Shown here piece by piece: positions 14,153-16,718 of a stretch of 16,718 nt of DNA. Position 1 is the stretch's first letter; the number at the start of each line of letters is the position of its first letter. The position numbers and the translations under genes are program-made. The notes beneath the pieces were generated by a model. It made no database searches, was not told the DNA's origin, and saw only the letters and a list, made by a program, of their open reading frames with translations. Origin of the DNA: Coprococcus sp. (GTDB lineage Bacteria; Bacillota; Clostridia; Lachnospirales; Lachnospiraceae); contig JAEDHX010000038.1 of the NCBI GenBank assembly GCA_016296785.1, positions 1 to 16,718 of the forward strand. Direction: 5' to 3'.

Positions 14153-15214
14153 ATGAATTGGATTAAAAAGACATGGAAGGGAATGCTTGTATGCCTTCTG
14201 ATTGCAATTGCTTCATTTTTCTTAGGAAAACAGTTTCCTATCATTGGCGGACCTGTATTTGCAATAGTTGTAGGTATGATTATTACTTTATTTATTAAGG
14301 ATAAGTCAGGTCTCATGCCGGGTATTACATTTACTTCTAAGAAGATATTACAGTATGCGGTAGTATTGCTTGGCTTCGGACTTAACCTTCAGGTTGTTCT
14401 TAAGACCGGTGCACAGTCACTTCCAATTATTATTGCAACTATAACTACTTCGCTTGTGATTGCATTTGTATTATGTAAGCTTATGCATATACCAGGTAAT
14501 ATTTCAACTCTTGTAGGTGTGGGTTCATCTATATGCGGAGGTTCGGCAGTAGCGGCAACTGCGCCTGTTATCAATGCCGATGATGAGGAGGTTGCACAGG
14601 CTATATCGGTTATATTCCTGTTTAATGTTATTGCGGCAATTGTATTTCCTTATCTGGGTACAGCAATCGGATTCTCGCAGATTAGTGGTGAAGGCTTTGG
14701 CATTTTTGCGGGAACAGCTGTAAATGATACGTCATCAGTAACTGCATGTGCTTCAACCTGGGATGCAATGTATAAGCTTGGAAGTGAAACTCTTGATAAG
14801 GCTGTTACAGTAAAGCTTACACGTACTCTTGCCATTATACCTATTACACTTGTTTTGGCATTTGTCAGAACTGCTGCTGAGAAGAAAAAAGGCGGCGAGG
14901 GTAAGATGGTAAGCATCAAGAAGGTTTTTCCATTCTTTATTTTGTATTTTATAGCTGCATCTGTTATAACAACAATAGCCTTCTCAGTATTTGCTGAGGG
15001 CAGCACAGCTTATGAAATATCATCAAATATTTTTTCTTTCCTTAAAGATGTTAGTAAGTTCTTTATAATATGGGCGATGGCAGCTATAGGACTTAATACA
15101 GATATTGTGAAGCTTGTAAAAACAGGCGGAAAACCTATTATAATGGGATTTTGTTGTTGGGTAGGTATTACAGGTGTCAGTTTGATTATGCAGCATATGC
15201 TGGGGTTATGGTAA
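14153..15214 (+). CDS. YeiH/UPF0324-family membrane protein (putative sulfate exporter family)
   Basis: Polytopic membrane protein of 353 residues. The ATG at 14153 is preferred, with GAAAGGAA 7 bases upstream; an in-frame TTG at 14147 is too close to that site. Family signatures include LQYAVVLLGFGLNLQVVL (66-83), the small-residue stretch VGVGSSICGGSAVAATAPVI (121-140) with NADDEEVAQA after it, and GTAVNDTSSVTA (187-198). About ten hydrophobic segments are seen, with a charged Lys-rich loop (AAEKKKGGEGK) in the second half. The family is labelled a putative sulfate exporter on limited experimental grounds, so the substrate is uncertain. It lies 24 bases upstream of the NSS transporter and may be co-transcribed with it. 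No dedicated promoter is clear. Confidence 0.87.
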   Translation: MNWIKKTWKGMLVCLLIAIASFFLGKQFPIIGGPVFAIVVGMIITLFIKDKSGLMPGITFTSKKILQYAVVLLGFGLNLQVVLKTGAQSLPIIIATITTSLVIAFVLCKLMHIPGNISTLVGVGSSICGGSAVAATAPVINADDEEVAQAISVIFLFNVIAAIVFPYLGTAIGFSQISGEGFGIFAGTAVNDTSSVTACASTWDAMYKLGSETLDKAVTVKLTRTLAIIPITLVLAFVRTAAEKKKGGEGKMVSIKKVFPFFILYFIAASVITTIAFSVFAEGSTAYEISSNIFSFLKDVSKFFIIWAMAAIGLNTDIVKLVKTGGKPIIMGFCCWVGITGVSLIMQHMLGLW

Positions 15215-15238
15215 AATTTGTCTTGAAATGAGGTTGTT

Positions 15239-16576
15239 ATGGAAAAGAGAGAACGATTAGGAAGCCGAATGGGATTTATTCTTCTTTCGGCAGGATGTGC
15301 AATTGGATGTGGCAATGTCTGGAAGTTTCCATGGATGTGTGGACAAAATGGTGGTGGTGCATTTGTACTTATATATTTATTATTTTTGGCGCTTTTGGGA
15401 CTTCCTGTGGTAACGATGGAATTTGCTATAGGACGTGCTGCACAGGCTAGTCCTGTTCGTATGTATCAAAAGCTTCAGAAAAAAGGGCAGAAGTGGCATA
15501 TACATGGATATATTTCATTGATTGGTAATATAGCGCTTATGGCATTTTATTCTGTAGTGTCAGGCTGGCTTATTTATTATTTTGTAAGATTTATTTCAGG
15601 CAGAACTGACAGTCTGAGCTTCTCGGGTATGATTTCAGATGCCAGGATTAATGTATTCTATTTATTTATTACATTGTTTATTGCGTTCTTTGTACTTTGC
15701 TTTAAGATACAGGGCGGACTTGAAAGAGTTACAAAATACATGATGACTATACTTATGGGACTGATATTTATTCTTGCAATAAGAAGTCTTACTCTCTCTA
15801 AGGCAGCAGAGGGTGTATCCTTTTATCTTATTCCTGATTTTTCAAAGATTACAGGAGATGTGGTTGTGGCTGCCATGAATCAGGCATTTTTCACTATTTC
15901 TGTTGGAATGGGCTCGATGGCTATATTTGGAAGCTACATTGATAAGGAACGCTCGTTGCTTGGTGAATCTGTAAGTGTAATAACACTTGACACATTTGTT
16001 GCATTAATGGCAGGACTTATTATTTTCCCTGCATGCTTCACATATAATGTTGAAGTTACTGCCGGGCCAAGTCTCTTGTTTGACACAATGGCAACTGTTT
16101 TTACAAATATGAAAGGCGGAAGATGGTGGGGCACATTATTCTTCCTGTTTATGGTTTTTGCAGCTATGTCGACAGTGCTTGCTGTGTGTGAGAATATCCT
16201 TGCGATGGTAAGAGAGATAACAGGCTGGAATAGAAAAAGAGGATGTGTTGTATGCGGAATAGTAGTATTTGGTCTTGCACTTACAACTGCGCTTGGATTT
16301 AGTGTCCTCCATTTTCAACCATTTGCTAAGGGAACTACATGGCTGGATTTTTGGGATTTTATTGTTTCAGCTAACATTCTTCCGATAGGCTCTCTCATAA
16401 TAGCAATGTTTTGTTGTAGCAGATTTGGCTGGGGCTTTGATAATTTTCTTGCGGAGGCTAATGCCGGAAAGGGTATAAAGCTTAAGCATTGGATGAAACC
16501 AATATTTAAGTATATTGTACCTGTTGCAATAATTTTCATTTATATTTACGGACTAATAACCTTCACATGGAACTAA
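15239..16576 (+). CDS. Sodium-dependent transporter, neurotransmitter:sodium symporter (NSS/SNF) family
   Basis: Membrane symporter of 445 residues that should couple Na+ entry to uptake of an amino acid or related amine. The first TM holds the family's unwound substrate- and sodium-binding segment: SAGCAIGCGNVWKFPWMCGQ (17-36), followed by NGGGAF and the TM2 text LLGLPVVTMEFAIGRAAQ (52-69). About eleven hydrophobic segments are seen, consistent with the 11-TM bacterial members such as Tyt1 rather than the 12-TM LeuT form. It ends shortly after the last TM with ITFTWN. Start: ATG at 15239 with GAGG a few bases upstream. A strong terminator follows. The substrate is not readable by eye. Confidence 0.9.
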   Translation: MEKRERLGSRMGFILLSAGCAIGCGNVWKFPWMCGQNGGGAFVLIYLLFLALLGLPVVTMEFAIGRAAQASPVRMYQKLQKKGQKWHIHGYISLIGNIALMAFYSVVSGWLIYYFVRFISGRTDSLSFSGMISDARINVFYLFITLFIAFFVLCFKIQGGLERVTKYMMTILMGLIFILAIRSLTLSKAAEGVSFYLIPDFSKITGDVVVAAMNQAFFTISVGMGSMAIFGSYIDKERSLLGESVSVITLDTFVALMAGLIIFPACFTYNVEVTAGPSLLFDTMATVFTNMKGGRWWGTLFFLFMVFAAMSTVLAVCENILAMVREITGWNRKRGCVVCGIVVFGLALTTALGFSVLHFQPFAKGTTWLDFWDFIVSANILPIGSLIIAMFCCSRFGWGFDNFLAEANAGKGIKLKHWMKPIFKYIVPVAIIFIYIYGLITFTWN

Positions 16577-16613
16577 ATACAAAAAGATAAATTATATTAA
16601 TTATAGTATTATT

Positions 16614-16656
16614 AATCTTCCACATAGCAGATGCATTATGTGGAAGATTTTTTTAT
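16614..16656 (+). terminator. Strong intrinsic terminator after the NSS transporter
   Basis: AATCTTCCACATA (16614-16626) pairs perfectly with TATGTGGAAGATT (16637-16649) around a 10-base loop, followed by a T tract. As with the tRNA terminator at the left edge, the T tract runs straight into the palindromic repeat. Confidence 0.9.
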
Positions 16657-16718
16657 ATAACAGGAATTTCCTGTTATATAAAAAACGCTCCGCTAAGGAT
16701 GCGCACTCGCGCGATAAG
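16648..16718. repeat. Dispersed palindromic repeat element, copy 2 (short palindrome, cut by window edge)
   Basis: TTTTTTATATAACAGGAA and TTCCTGTTATATAAAAAA form a palindrome with a single central base (16650-16685). The core CGCTCCGCTAAGGATGCGCACTC (16686-16708) then matches copy 1 in every base. The next bases (GCGCGATAAG) differ from copy 1 (ACGCGACAAG) at two positions. Copy 1 has about 9 extra bases at the centre of the palindrome. The element continues beyond the window. Confidence 0.8.

Noticed and set aside
14650..15315. Minus-strand frames of 118 and 101 codons over the YeiH gene and the start of the NSS gene
   Set aside because: They mirror membrane-protein codons of strong + strand genes and have no start signals of their own.

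Overview
The window looks like a chromosomal segment from a low-GC, Gram-positive anaerobe of the Clostridia, most likely Lachnospiraceae. This rests on AT-rich coding sequence with strong purine-rich ribosome binding sites, tRNA genes without an encoded CCA, a Gram-positive style IICBA glucose PTS, a lipoprotein next to MBOAT/DHHW genes, and S/T/E-rich surface-protein linkers. The genus cannot be fixed from the sequence alone. Every protein-coding gene is on the + strand; only one tRNA is on the - strand.

Layout. (1) 1-250: the 3' half of a tRNA-Leu(UAA), its terminator, and a GC-rich hairpin element. The first part of that element reappears at the right edge of the window, so the segment is bracketed by two copies of a dispersed palindromic repeat, each fused to the T-tract of an intrinsic terminator. 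(2) 250-729: a family-6 (HDG-type) deoxyinosine DNA glycosylase. (3) 857-4109: a two-gene MacB/FtsX-type ABC exporter (ATPase plus double-FtsX permease). (4) 4208-7336: a small lipoprotein, an AlgI-like MBOAT O-acyltransferase and an AlgX/DHHW SGNH-like protein, followed by a MutX-like Nudix hydrolase. (5) 7837-7910: tRNA-Pro(CGG) on the - strand, abutting the Nudix stop codon and divergent from the next gene. (6) 8080-11345: a complete glucose-type PTS permease (IIC-IIB-IIA) behind a long leader stem-loop, then a ROK sugar kinase. (7) 11569-14057: a second MBOAT and a membrane-anchored SGNH hydrolase with an S/T/E-rich stalk, with its own consensus promoter and terminator. (8) 14153-16576: a YeiH-type transporter and a sodium-dependent (NSS) transporter, ending at a strong terminator and the second repeat copy.

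How the parts work together. The two MBOAT genes each sit directly upstream of a different extracytoplasmic SGNH-fold partner (DHHW/AlgX type in one, GDS(R) type in the other). Each pair resembles the two-component arrangement in which a membrane MBOAT passes an acyl group, usually acetyl, across the membrane and an SGNH protein places it on a surface polymer. Two such modules about 5 kb apart suggest two separate cell-surface acylation activities, a good candidate for a poorly described system; the polymers modified are unknown. The PTS and ROK genes form a sugar uptake/phosphorylation block. The glycosylase and the Nudix enzyme are nucleotide-damage housekeeping genes. The remaining transporters look ordinary.
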